Source: Patiria miniata (taxonomy: Eukaryota > Echinodermata > Asteroidea > Valvatida > Asterinidae). Taken from it: 64,000 nucleotides of DNA. The stretch lies in contig NW_024037073.1 in NCBI RefSeq assembly GCF_015706575.1, positions 25,898,622-25,962,621 on the forward strand. The letters are read 5' to 3'. Positions 1-10,035 of this stretch are shown here, piece by piece. The translations under genes were made by a program, and so were the position numbers. Position 1 is the first letter of the stretch. The number at the start of each line of letters is the position of its first letter. The notes below the pieces were generated by a model. The model worked only from the letters and a program-made list of their open reading frames with translations. It made no database searches and had not been told where the DNA came from.

Positions 1-94
1 GTACATGTCTCTATGCAGTGCGATGTATATGTGGATACCATACCAGTATGAGATGCGAGCTGTAAATGTCGCCACAACACGGCTGCGACGTGAC

Positions 95-1090
95 GGTTCT
101 ATCTGAAAAGCCACCAAAATCATCATTGTTTCCCCATATTTTAGCCAGTGTAGTTCTGTTTCAAGTCGATCCTTTGCTTAATGATGACTGCTGCATGGTA
201 TTTAGGTGAGTTTAATCCCAACTAGGTTTGGATAATCAGGGAAAAGGACAATTTCAGTTGAGGCAATTTTTCATGGCCTCCGTCATTTTCTGACTGCTGG
301 GGAAAAAATAGTTGGGGAAGAATTCCATACATATTGCATGCACATCACTAATATTTCCCCACAGTGACCTATCAGCCATCAGAAACGGATGACATGTTTA
401 AAAGTCAAATTTAGCAGGGAAAATATTGAAACGTTTATGAAGAAAACACTTCAAATTTTTCAGACCAGTCTCTTAGGGTTTGTGCACCGGGTGTCAAGTG
501 ATGTCCAGATATGGAACTCTTCCAATAGTTGTCCAAACTTTTGGGACTCTCAATACTGTCTATGAGAGTCCCAATACTGTCTATGAGAGTCCCAAATATT
601 AAGGTATTGAAAACTTGCAATACAAGATGGAGATGAGAAACTCCAGCTCCAATGCTCATCACGAATTTGACATGTAGAGCTGGAGGCACATCTAGTTTTT
701 GTCCAGCAGTTGAAAATTGGCGGAGGCCTTGAAATTTGGCAAATACTAAAGTTTTCCCTTTTCCCCTATTATCCAAACCTAGATGAGATTAAGCTTACTT
801 CACACCATGCAGCAATCATTTACGAAGCATTAGGTCGACTTGAAACAGAATTATGCTTTCTAAGTAAGAGTTGAGGCTTTGCATGGTGGAGATACTAAAT
901 AATGAAAGGTTTGCGGAAACACCATGGGAGAATAATTTCTCAACTAAGAGAATGGTTCTGAAAAGCACCAGAGGTATCAACTCGAAGTTCCGGTCAGTAT
1001 GCTCTGACTGTCTTCAGGAGAGACATTTCATTATTTATGCTTTATACTAAAATATGAAAAAAATTATGATTTTGGTGGCTTTTCTACCTT
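95..1090. repeat. Large foldback element, ~1 kb, interrupted arms
   Basis: The left arm (about 95-300) is the inverted complement of the right side (about 650-860 plus 1035-1085). Words such as GAAAAGCCACCAAAATCAT (left) and GGTGGCTTTTC (right), TTCTGTTTCAAGTCGA (left) and its complement near 845, and CTAGGTTTGGATAAT (left) and its complement near 775 show the pairing. About 170 bp (860-1030) in the right arm has no partner and looks like a later insertion. I see no protein coding. A clear target-site duplication was not found, so the exact ends are uncertain. Confidence 0.6.
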
Positions 1091-1260
1091 GTATACTGCA
1101 TTGGGACTGCTATTGATGACATGTATACATTCTTATGTTGTTTTCAGAAGAAAAATAAGATATGGCTTGATATAGACCCATGAACGTGGCTATATACATG
1201 TACATACATGTATGCACTCAATATTTTGTTATTGCTGCCAAGAAGTTTAAGTGATCATTT

Positions 1261-1805
1261 AAAGCTACAGTCCATCATTTGCAGCTATCCAAAACTATAT
1301 TTAGTGTTGAATAACTACTTGGTTGAAAGATAGTAAGGGGACAAAAACTCCCTGTGAAATTATTTGTTCTGGCATGCTGTCATTGGGAAGAAATCAATGA
1401 AAGAAGGCCTTTCCAACGATGCATCTAAAGGCACATGGTTGGAAATTTCCGTTAGTAGTTCCTTTTTTTAGTTGGCGAAGTGCGCGCAAGCGTTGACATG
1501 ATGCACACGCTCGCGCGGTTGTTTTAATTCATGAGATCAGTGCGTGACATTGCGTAGCTGCAATTAGCTCAGTGAGAACGTGTCTCCAACACTGAATTCA
1601 GGCCAAATTCAAAACAAGATTCAGCATCTTTTGATTTGAAATCGAAATCCTAGAATGTTGTTTTACTCGAAATGTAGGCCTACAGCTGAAGCTGAGCTGA
1701 AACTTCACCAAATTAGTTGTTCAGTACCCTTCTTTAGATTTTGAGCGTGTTTGTTGCTTCAAACGAGTAAAATACACAATTTACAAATGATGGACTGTAC
1801 CCTTT
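1261..1805. mobile_element. MITE-like element with terminal inverted repeats
   Basis: The left end (AAAGCTACAGTCCATCATTT) is matched by the inverted right end, where ATGATGGACTGTACCCTTT closes the element. The interior (~500 bp) is non-coding and includes a GC-rich stretch near 1480-1520. The flanks could supply a TA duplication, but this is not clean. Outside the element, a 17-bp word (TATTGCTGCCAAGAAGT) occurs on both sides, near 1229 and 1893. Confidence 0.5.
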
Positions 1806-2191
1806 AGAGAATATTTTGAAACTTTTATTTTGTTTTCTTTAAGTACATTTTTTTTGGGGGGGTGGGGTGGTCCTTTTTTGTAAACAGAAGGATTATTGCT
1901 GCCAAGAAGTGTTAGTTATTACTTCAAGAATATTTGGAAACTTTTTTTATAATGCTTCAGTGCCCGATGCGCATTCTGTGTGCACCAGTACCAAGGTAGC
2001 AAGTTCAAAGCTTATGATGTTCTCATCCAGAACGAGCTTTAGCAAAGAATTAAACACTTAACAGATACAAAATAAGAGAAAGCAAATTTAAAGATTTACT
2101 TTCTCTAAATTTACTTTTTTTCAGTTGTGTCTTTACATAATCATTAATCTCATATTTTTAACAAACATTCGTTTCTTGACCTTTTTGTATA

Positions 2192-2413
2192 GTTACCTGG
2201 GAAAGATTTCCATATACGAAGTTCACTCAACACCCTGTGTACAAACCCTATGAGATTGGACTGAAAAATTCTAAGTGTTTTCTTAGAAAATGCTTGTATT
2301 TTTTCACTGCTCAAATTGACTTTGATGACATGAAATTGCTATCTGGGGGCTTGTTAGTCAATACAGACGAAAATTAGTGAACTTCGTATATATGGAAATC
2401 TTTCCGTTACCTG
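2192..2413. mobile_element. hAT-like MITE with 8-bp target-site duplication
   Basis: A 206-bp element (2200-2405) is flanked by the identical 8-mer GTTACCTG at 2192-2199 and 2406-2413. Its ends are inverted repeats of about 28 bp (outermost GGAAAGATTTCCATAT) differing mainly by a 2-base indel. An 8-bp duplication is typical of hAT-superfamily insertions. The interior is non-coding, so it would depend on a transposase supplied elsewhere. Confidence 0.8.
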
Positions 2414-2532
2414 AATGTTCTTTGAAATATGGAAATAAATGTTGAGATGAATAGGAGAGAGTAACCATTTCATCTTCACATATGGTGACTGTCAAAGTAT
2501 TTCCTGCATTCGTTTTCTTGCGAAGTCTACTA

Positions 2533-3470
2533 AGGCCTAAAAAAAAAAGTGTTATGTTGGCGTAACCCGACCGACCCTAAAAATGCGGCCGACCCTGGAT
2601 ATTTTTTTTTTTTTTAAGGGAAGAAATATAATTAAAATCTACATGTATAGAAATGAATTTTAAATACGTTTTGAAACCATTTCTGACCGTTTCTCCTCAA
2701 TTGTATGACGATAGCGCGCGTGGAACTTTGGAGTGCACAATGTTTTGCACCTTCCTCTCCATGACACAACGGACATGCAGAAGATCGCGCAGGCCTACAG
2801 CGCGCGTGCGGAGATCGATGCACGATGCATGCATGATAGATGCACATGTACATGTACAGTACATGTATAGCCTCGTCCTAGACTGTTGCACGGCGCGAAC
2901 TGCTACATACATGTACACTATTGAAAATACTTCGCTATTTATTCCATGTTAAAAAAAATAGTTCATTATAATATAAATTATTTTAATTAATTTCCCACTA
3001 TTTTACACGATAACAATTGATATATATTTATTCTAAAAATGGTATACTATTCTGTAACCCCGGCAGCCGACGCGACCCGGCCAGCCCCCGGCCCGTGGCT
3101 ACGCGCGTACGCCGTCGCATCATGGCGCCCGGTACCGAAGCGTACAGTGTTTCCATCAAGGGCAAATGGGGATCTTCGGTCATTTTCAACCGTTTAATGC
3201 GGATAAATTTGAGTCTAGAGCTGGGGGTAATCGCCCAGAGCTGTGCCGATGGTGTAAAAGCGGGTTACACCGTGCTAAAAATACAAACTTCAAAGGAAGA
3301 ATCGGGTCCATATAACATTTAACATTTTGTCTGATTTTGGATTCCGCTTTTTAATATGTACCTTTGGAAAGGTTGATGATGAGTTTAAAAGTATACAAAT
3401 ATTGTGTGTAGCCTTGTTTTCTTTTGTTATCGTGTACTACTACCGGCTTAATGTCATTTTCGTTGCTGGG

Positions 3471-3504
<34 letters not shown>

Positions 3505-3565
3505 CCTACCTACCCTATTTTTTCTAGCCCGTTACGCCAACATAACTTCTTCTTTTTTTAAGCCT
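2533..3565. mobile_element. ~1.03 kb DNA element with inverted ends
   Basis: The left end (from AGGCCTAAA, then GTTATGTTGGCGTAAC near 2550-2566) is matched by the inverted right end (GTTACGCCAACATAAC near 3530-3546, ending TTTAAGCCT). The flanks are compatible with a TA duplication, as in Tc1/mariner-type elements, but A-runs blur the ends. The middle differs in composition from its surroundings: CG-rich tracts at 2710-2830 and 3050-3250. A ~100-codon open frame at 3017-3322 crosses the CG-rich part, but it matches nothing I recognise. Confidence 0.5.
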
Positions 3566-3654
3566 AACCAAAATTAAAACACATATTGCAAGAGCAGTCT
3601 GTACTTTTAATTGATTCAGTACGACTTGACTTACACGTAATGGAACGAGACGTC

Positions 3655-3745
3655 TTTATTGAAGGTACGAGTTGTCCAAGGTACGAGTTGGCATAATGAT
3701 GTCACATTAAATGTATGAGTTGTCCAAGGTACGAGTTGCCTAAGG
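3655..3745. repeat. Short direct repeats (GGTACGAGTTG)
   Basis: Three exact copies of GGTACGAGTTG, plus a degenerate one (ATGTATGAGTTG) and a partial one (AAGGTACCAG), lie in about 90 bp, mostly joined by TCCAA. It looks like a small degenerate minisatellite. Confidence 0.5.
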
Positions 3746-3861
3746 TACCAGATGACCTGTTTCCTTGCACATTGGAACAGCAATACTGGGTGATTTGGCA
3801 ATAAATAGTTATGCGGTACCCGCTGCTAAAGTTCAAATCGAACCGGCCAACAGATCCCGTT

Positions 3862-3935
3862 AGCTCGGTGGTCGAGTGGTAAGACACCTGCACTAGAAAG
3901 CACTGGACATCGTGGGTTCGAGTCCCACCGGCTTG
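3862..3935 (+). repeat. tRNA-like core of a tRNA-derived element
   Basis: The A box (TGGTCGAGTGG, 3869) and B box (GGTTCGAGTCC) are intact and 46 nt apart. The T stem GTGGG/CCCAC pairs fully. The acceptor stem barely pairs and the anticodon loop has 8 nt, so this is a tRNA-derived sequence rather than a working tRNA gene. A T5 run (3937-3941) follows at once and could end a polymerase III transcript. The DNA after it, up to AAAACCTAAT near 4010, is homologous to the right terminal repeat of the foldback element at 33.8 kb, but here the tRNA-like core points the other way. Confidence 0.65.
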
Positions 3936-4634
3936 ATTTTTCCCAACTTTCACTCGGGAGGTAACAGACTGAGTATACAGTGTTTATACGTCGGTGAAGG
4001 GCAAAACCTAATTTGATCAATTCGAAAAGTTTACATTATCTTAAAGAAACCTAAAGGTTTTTTTTTTTTTTTTTTGCCAGAGGTAAACTTTTGAAATCAC
4101 TAAATCCGACTTTTTGCCATAGGTAAACTTTCGAAATCACTGACTATGACTTTTTGAATTGACATCATCATCGATTCATGATGAACTGCAGACAAGCAAT
4201 CGTTTCTCGGGCAGCGCAATGGTTCATCAGAAAACCGCAGGATCATCCGTAAAATCAAAAATAAAATAGCAAGAAATACACAGTTTGGTATGGAAATATA
4301 TTTAGAGTGTAAAAATTCAGTTCGGTAATATTTGCAAGTAAGTCTCTAATGCCGTTGAAAAATGGCAATGTTGATTTTCGTCATTGATTAAGGTCTATAG
4401 GTCAGTCGAACTACAACAATGTCACCGTGTACGGACGGCCACATTGGCCGGTCAGCACAGCACAGGAACCGTGTCACTTTGCAGTTTGCACAGTTGGCTA
4501 GGTTTACCATACGTACCGACCCATGAACCTGGCAATGTGAATAATTTTTACGAAAAATGCGTACCGAAGTTCCAGCGTTCCTTTCAGTAGAGCTAGGAAA
4601 ATATTGAAGTATTAACTGAGAAAAACAAAAATTT

Positions 4635-4810
4635 TCAGACCAGTCTCATAGGGTTTGTGCACAGGGTGGCAAGTGATGGCCATATACAGTGTATGGGAAT
4701 CTTTCCTTTGATGTTAATTGGGAAAGATTCCCATACCTGGCCATCACTTGTCACACTGTCACACTGTGCACAAACCCTATGGAACTGCTCTGAAAATTTG
4801 TAAGTGTTTT
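4635..4810. repeat. Foldback (palindromic) element
   Basis: The left arm includes CATAGGGTTTGTGCAC, GGTGGCAAGTGATGGCCA and TATGGGAATCTTTCC. The same words return inverted on the right (GGAAAGATTCCCATA, TGGCCATCACTTG, GTGCACAAACCCTATG). The centre lies near 4720. A single-arm relative of the same family sits at about 450-520, and a short piece (CACCCTGTGTACAAACCCTATGAG) lies inside the MITE at 2200-2405. Confidence 0.65.
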
Positions 4811-5097
4811 CTCGGTAAAAATTCAAAATTTGACACTGCTAATTTAGACTTTTTAGGACAAAATATCACTTTCAGATGGCTGATTTAGGTCATTTAGGGA
4901 AAAATTACGGCGATCATGAAGTGTAGGGCCTCTGTTTTGTTTTGATCATATTGGAGTCAAAAATGTTTTTTTTTTATTGCTCAAAAATCACCTTTACAAT
5001 CAAAGCAGTTTTTTCTCAATTATAATGACACCCGTTTTGCAATTTTGAACGGATTTTTGGGATAGAAACCACGATTTTCCTGCGCGGTTTGTGCCTT

Positions 5098-5600
5098 GCG
5101 ATTCAGCGCGCCTAGCCCCATAAATGTGGCCTATTTACTGGACTGCCTCCGTAAACATAGGCCACACATCCACATGTACAAAAATCGTGTCGACTTTGCC
5201 AAATTTTGATTTTCACATTTAGGCTTAGTTTGTAGGATTTTTTGCTTTAGAAGCATACTCACCCTCTTTATAGGCTAGTCAGAAAGTGCTGCCTTTTTCA
5301 GATGTCTAATTTTTGTGAAATTTCATGTTGAAATTTTGATACGCAAACGTGTAAAAATGAATCTGGAAATTTCACGAAAAATATACATCTGAAAAAGGCA
5401 GCACTTTCTGATTAGCCTATAAAGAGGGTGAGTATGCTTCTAAAGCAAAAAAAACCTACAAACTAAGCCTAAATGTGAAAATCAAAATTTGGCAAAGTCG
5501 ACACGATTTTTGTACATCATGTGTGGCCTATGTTTACGGAGGCAGTCCAGTAAATAGGCCACATTTATGGGGCTACAGCGCGCCGTGCGTGGCTATGGAT
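5098..5600. repeat. Foldback element with ~235-bp arms
   Basis: Near-complete inverted repeat centred close to 5340. Words such as CCCATAAATGTGGCC, GACTGCCTCCGTAAACATAG, TCGACTTTGCCAAATTTTGA and CAGAAAGTGCTGCCTTTTTC on the left all recur inverted on the right up to about 5585. The outer ends are CG-rich (AGCGCGCC...). No coding is visible. It could form a long hairpin RNA if transcribed. Confidence 0.75.
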
Positions 5601-6300
5601 GCCACGCTATACAATACACGCAGTACGTCTATGGCCACTTCTTGCAGTACGTTTCACTAAATACAATAATGCAGATTTCACCAATAGCTAATATAAACAA
5701 CCAAATTAATGTTACCATTTATTAAATGGTTAAATAAAATTAGTAATACTGACGTACCAGTAATAAGAAAGTGGCAAAGGTAACAACAGGTACAGTTTCG
5801 GCCACTCGGAAGACAGCGCTGTACAGTCGCGTGTTTATGTTGTTGAATGCTGCCCTCATGTGTCGTTCGATGGGCATGCAAGCTCTTTCGAAACATCGGC
5901 CTCCATCGCAGATCACAACTGCTTCAGGTTCATACTGAACTGGCATCCTTCTTTTTTTTAACGAGACGCATACGTCTCCCGTAACGGAAGCCCAATAATA
6001 CCTATTTGTCTATTCTTATTTGACAACTGACGCTTTCTGAGTAGCTGTGTGGAAATTTCATAATCTTCAAATAATTATAGTAGACAAAGCCGCAGCTGGG
6101 AATGAATCGAATTTTCAGAAACCCTTTAAACCCATGTTTTCTTTTTTTCTGGAGGGCGCTGTTTACGCTGAACATGGGGATCAATGTTTTTGAGTTTTTC
6201 CCCTTGAATCCCCCCCCCCCCCCAATTTATGTGATTATTGAAGACAAAGGAGTTATTGAAAATGGCTATCTATGTGGTAGGTACCCAAGAGATTGTGGAA

Positions 6301-6888
6301 AATTGTTTGGTAATCCTTACTTTTAGGACACCTCTATTTTTTACGAGTTCTGTTCAAAACTGACTTTTGCAGATGACTGTCCAGTACCAATTGACTTTTG
6401 CAGGCTAAAGCAGTCTTTTTTCTTCATATAAACTCATGTTTAATAGTTGTAGTTTTGAAAGCACTTTCAAAAAAATGTGACTTTCCTACCTTTTTTCACA
6501 GTCAGACATGCATGTTGTAGTTCTAACATGCGTGAAAGCCCTACATAATGAAAGCCTGATGCTGATTGGCTGCTAAAAAAAATAATTAAGATGTTTATTT
6601 TTTGTCAGCCAATCAGCATCGAGCTTTCATTGCATCGAGCTTTCACGTTTGCCATCTTGGTTTTTGAGTCTGTTTTCTGGTTGTCATCGTCATCTTTTAC
6701 CCCTCAATTTCCCTCTAAAATCAAAGCCCTGCCCTCTTTCCACAAACTTAAACCGGGAAAAGTTCCGTACTCGGACGTCAATTTATCTGCTGCCAAACAT
6801 ATTAAGTGTCATTTAGTCAGCTGTTTTGGTGAGTCTTTTCCTTCCTATATAGGAACGGGGTCCTAAAAGTAAGGATTACCAATTGTTT
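6301..6888. mobile_element. hAT-like MITE with perfect 21-bp ends and 8-bp duplication
   Basis: The 572-bp body (6309-6880) starts GGTAATCCTTACTTTTAGG and ends with its exact inverted complement, 21 bp in all. The 8-mer AATTGTTT flanks it on both sides (6301-6308 and 6881-6888), as expected of a hAT-type insertion. Inside, a second small inverted repeat (around 6550 and 6605, AGCCAATCAGCATC) is visible. A 91-codon open frame at 6591-6866 runs into the right end and looks accidental. Confidence 0.85.
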
Positions 6889-7007
6889 ATATTCTTTAGT
6901 TGGACACCTCGTCGCAAAAGTAATTTTAAGAAAGCAAAATGTAAAATTGTCCAGTTTCTGGACACTTCACAATGAATATTGAATGGCTGCTGCTACGGTA
7001 TTCGGTT

Positions 7008-7749
7008 ACTCCTAGAACTATGATGCTCCGCGTGAGCGGAGCCGCATAGACACAGAACCCCACAAAATGGTTAATTGCAGCACAATCCCTCATGACATAT
7101 CGTCAGTCCACCAAAAACGACCAGGATATGTTTTGACGCACTCGCATTCAATTTCCGTTGGACAATACGCGCTATCTGCCTCAATTATGGTGAGTCGAGG
7201 ATACTCATGTAAGTTGCGCCTAACAAACATCGGTGGATTCTGTCGGTTTTTAGGCCAAAATGATGAAAAATATGCCCTTAAATTTCTGCACTGAGCCAAC
7301 CTGACACTAGAGACGTGCACAAAGATAATGATCGATCACTGATTTTCGGTTCGCTCGGAGCACGCTGCGGGGGAGCGGTACTTGCACTTGTACGCATGAG
7401 CGTATCATTTGCTTGCGGCGTGCTCCGAGCGAACAGAAAATCATCAATCGATCAAATCTGCGTACACGTTTCAAGAGTCAGGTTGGCTCAGTGCGGAAAG
7501 GGCATATTTTTTCATCATTATGGCCTAAAAATCGACAGAATCCAGCGATGTTTGTTAGGCGCAACTTACGTGCGTATGTCATGAGGTATTGTATGGAGTT
7601 TATGGGCAAATTGTGCAGCGGTTCTGTAGAAAATGTCTATGTTTTGATGAACGTTTTTGTACTTAGTTGGTGTGTTGTAGTAGCCAACAATTTTGCGAGG
7701 TTCTCTGTCCATGAGGCTTCGCTACGCGGAGCATCATAGTTCTAGGAGT
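7008..7749. mobile_element. Foldback element, ~740 bp
   Basis: The ends ACTCCTAGAACTATGATGCT (left) and its inverted form (right, ending CTAGGAGT) enclose long inverted arms. Internal pairs include GTTGCGCCTAACAAACATCG, CTGTCGGTTTTTAGGCC, GAGCCAACCTGAC and CGCTCGGAGCACGC, each present again in inverted form on the other arm. The centre is near 7385. An imperfect 11-mer (CTGCTACGGTA / CTGCTAGGGTA) lies on both sides, but not directly at the ends. The overlapping open frames here are by-products of the palindrome. Confidence 0.75.
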
Positions 7750-7809
7750 GACTGCTAGGGTAGTACTCAGTACTCCCTACTATTCTACATCACTTCGTTG
7801 TGTTGGTTC

Positions 7810-8035
7810 AGAATCAGAGGTGTTGGAAAGAATGTTGCAACCTGATGCTGCTTTTTCCCTCATATATCATCTCAATGAAGGTCAGTCATTGCAAAAATGA
7901 TAAAACATGAATCTGGGACTGAGAAACATTTCCAATTTTGTTAGGAAATACTGAATTTTGTTTGACTCTCCATAGACTTTGTACACAACCGCTGAAGTAG
8001 CGTCAGGTTGCAACATTCTTTCCGAGGTGACTGTT
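7810..8035. repeat. Small inverted-repeat element
   Basis: GGAAAGAATGTTGCAACCTGA (7819) recurs inverted near 8008-8028 (...CAGGTTGCAACATTCTTTCC), with a ~170-bp interior. No duplication of the target site is visible. Probably a MITE fragment. Confidence 0.5.
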
Positions 8036-8168
8036 GGCTCCCAACGAAAGCCTTCTAAAACCTCTTCCACCGCCTCAAAAGAGATCCCATCTGCGAGTGG
8101 TTTCTTTGTTAAATGTTTTATGCCTGGTTTTTATGAACTACCACTTTGAAAACTTATTCATTCATTAA

Positions 8169-8720
8169 TTAGACATAGGCATTTGCCCGTGGTCTCCGCT
8201 TCAAATTATACACAGTTGGGATCACTGGCGCCGCTCCCACCACAGTCCGTCTTTCCAGTGCTGCTGCTTTCAGTTCGTTGGTGTCACACCCAGACCATTC
8301 AGGGATGTTGTCCACCCAGCGCATCTTTGGCCGGCCCACGGAGTGACGACATCCCACTGACATCCCATCCACAACAGCTGCCGCCATGCCGCCATGCCGG
8401 ACCACATGGCCCAACCATGCTGCCTTTCGTTCCATCACAGTGCTACTGCTGAAGCACCACCGGTCGACGATCATCTCTATCAGTCTTTCATTTGTCACAT
8501 GATCTTGCCACTTGATGTTGAGCAGGTGACGCCAAATGGTTCGGCCAAAACTGTCTAGGCGTTTGACGCCAGCTGCCTTCAACGACAGGGTGGTGGCACC
8601 ATACAGTACCCTTGATATGACTAGGGCCCGAGCAAGCTGTACCTTTACCTCAAGGCTGACGCGGGGAGAGCGCAGATACTTGCACTGCCGAAGAGTGGAT
8701 CTGCCCATACCTAACCGCAT
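8169..8720 (-). mobile_element. LINE 3' end: C-terminal part of a non-LTR reverse transcriptase ORF2
   Basis: An open frame of about 183 codons on the minus strand shows the conserved tail of LINE ORF2 proteins of the RTE/CR1-like kind: RALVISRVLYGATT, then KRLDSFGRTIWRHLLNIKW, DHVTNERLIE, a WLGHVVR block and a GRPKMRWVDNI block. The catalytic reverse-transcriptase core and endonuclease are absent, so it is a 5'-truncated copy, as is usual for dead LINEs. The surviving frame is open for its full length, which suggests a fairly young insertion. It lies just upstream of the zinc-finger exons in the opposite direction. Confidence 0.8.
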
Positions 8721-8895
8721 CCGAACCTCCTTGCTGTCCTTGTTGAAAACTGCTTTGAAGATTTGGATTTGAGTAGAAAATGAGATTTTCTACTGATTTT
8801 ATTGACGTAGCCGTTTTATACATTCACATTTTTTTTTTTACATCATACATGTTTACTTGACAGTTTTTCTCATGTTTTTTTTTTCGCAACTATAG

Positions 8896-9097
8896 GCGCA
8901 TCCATCAGTGCGGATGAAAGGCGCCGAGGCAGACTGGACACCCATACAATGCACAGACAGGGAGTGTAGCCACTCCTTGATGAAGGCTCCGCATCTGCAC
9001 TGTCCATTCTGCTCCCAGGACAGTCTCTTCACTGATGAGATTCTCCTCAAGGCGCACTACAGGGTCAAGCACGTGGATAAAGGCATCAACTTTGGGG
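8896..9097 (+). CDS. Zinc-finger gene, exon 1 of those visible
   Basis: The acceptor is CAACTATAG (ending 8895) and the donor GTGAGT (9098). The exon is open in phase 0 and leaves one base over. It encodes CTDRECSHSLMKAPHLHC followed by a C2H2 finger, C-x2-C-x14-H-x4-H (HCPFC ... LKAHYRVKH), then DKGINFGG. An ATG at 8914 is in frame but is preceded by open coding sequence back to the splice acceptor, so this is probably an internal exon. Confidence 0.75.
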
Positions 9098-9844
9098 GTG
9101 AGTTTGCATTTGGGAACAAGACCAAGCGCTTGCATACATGTGACTGGATCCCAAGAAATATGTTTTAGGTTAAGCCAAAGGACAATGTTTTTCACTTTCT
9201 CTTCACAGGTCATGCTACAAGATGACTTTTAAGGTCCATGTGAGTTGAATGCAACACTTGTCTAAGTGACAAGCCTGCCGAGTGCAGCAAGATCCATCAG
9301 GTCAAAAGTCTGAAGGCCAAATTGCCTCTGAGTCTGTGGTCCTCGAACGCAGCAGGATACAACTGAGGCATTGTTCAATGGGATTAGCTCTCATTGTTTC
9401 AGAACTGGCTGTTAATGCACTGGTGTTGATAGCTGAAATGCAGCAAAGTGCACCAGACTTTTCCACCTGATGCACTGTGCTGCATGTGGCAGAGGGTTAA
9501 TTAAGATAAGTTGAAGGCAGTGGACAGCAGGACAAGATAGTGGCATTTGTTGAAGTTTTATGAAATTGACAGATACCTGGGCTGGTTATTCTTTAATAGC
9601 AGATACCAGTGTTTGATAGACTCAGTTGTCACAGGCCATGCCCAAGCGCCGGCTGTGTCTCAGGAAAAACTTTGCATCCGGCCTGCCTGAACAAGAGTCC
9701 TAACTCAGGTCAATAGCTTACTTGTGCCTGTTACAGCAAGAGAACCATATAAAAAGATCCACTGTTCATGTTTTGTCAAAGTGCATATAGCTGTCAGCTT
9801 TTGTCAAAATTGCCAAACCAATCCTCTACTGTATCCCTCCCCAG

Positions 9845-10035
9845 GTCTTAAAATATTGCGGTGATGTAGATCCTGCATCGTCCACGGCATCATTCACGAG
9901 TAGAAATACTTCAAGGGTGCCCACTCGCACTGCTACCACTGTCACAACGGGTTCAGCAGGAGGGACAAGGCTATGAAGCACTACCAGCAACACTTCCGTA
10001 ATCCAGAGACCACAATACAGATAGTTATTACTCGG
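9845..10035 (+). CDS. Zinc-finger gene, exon 2 (two in-frame stops)
   Basis: The acceptor CCTCCCCAG ends at 9844. The two leading bases complete the codon begun in exon 1, and the exon ends in phase 0 at the donor GTACAG (10036); a second possible donor GTATGT starts at 10041. It encodes KYFKGAHSHCYHC leading into a canonical finger C-x2-C-x12-H-x3-H (NGFSRRDKAMKHYQQHF), then RNPETTIQI. The finger is well preserved, yet TGA (9862-9864, next to Cys codons) and TAG (9901-9903) lie in frame ahead of it. Confidence 0.65.

Noticed and set aside
2632-2952. Overlapping small frames on both strands
   Set aside because: They fall in the CG-rich part of a DNA element and in ACATGTAC-type repeats, with no domain or splice context.
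7067-7739. Several 75-108-codon frames on both strands
   Set aside because: Mirror-image frames caused by the foldback arms; no conserved protein features.
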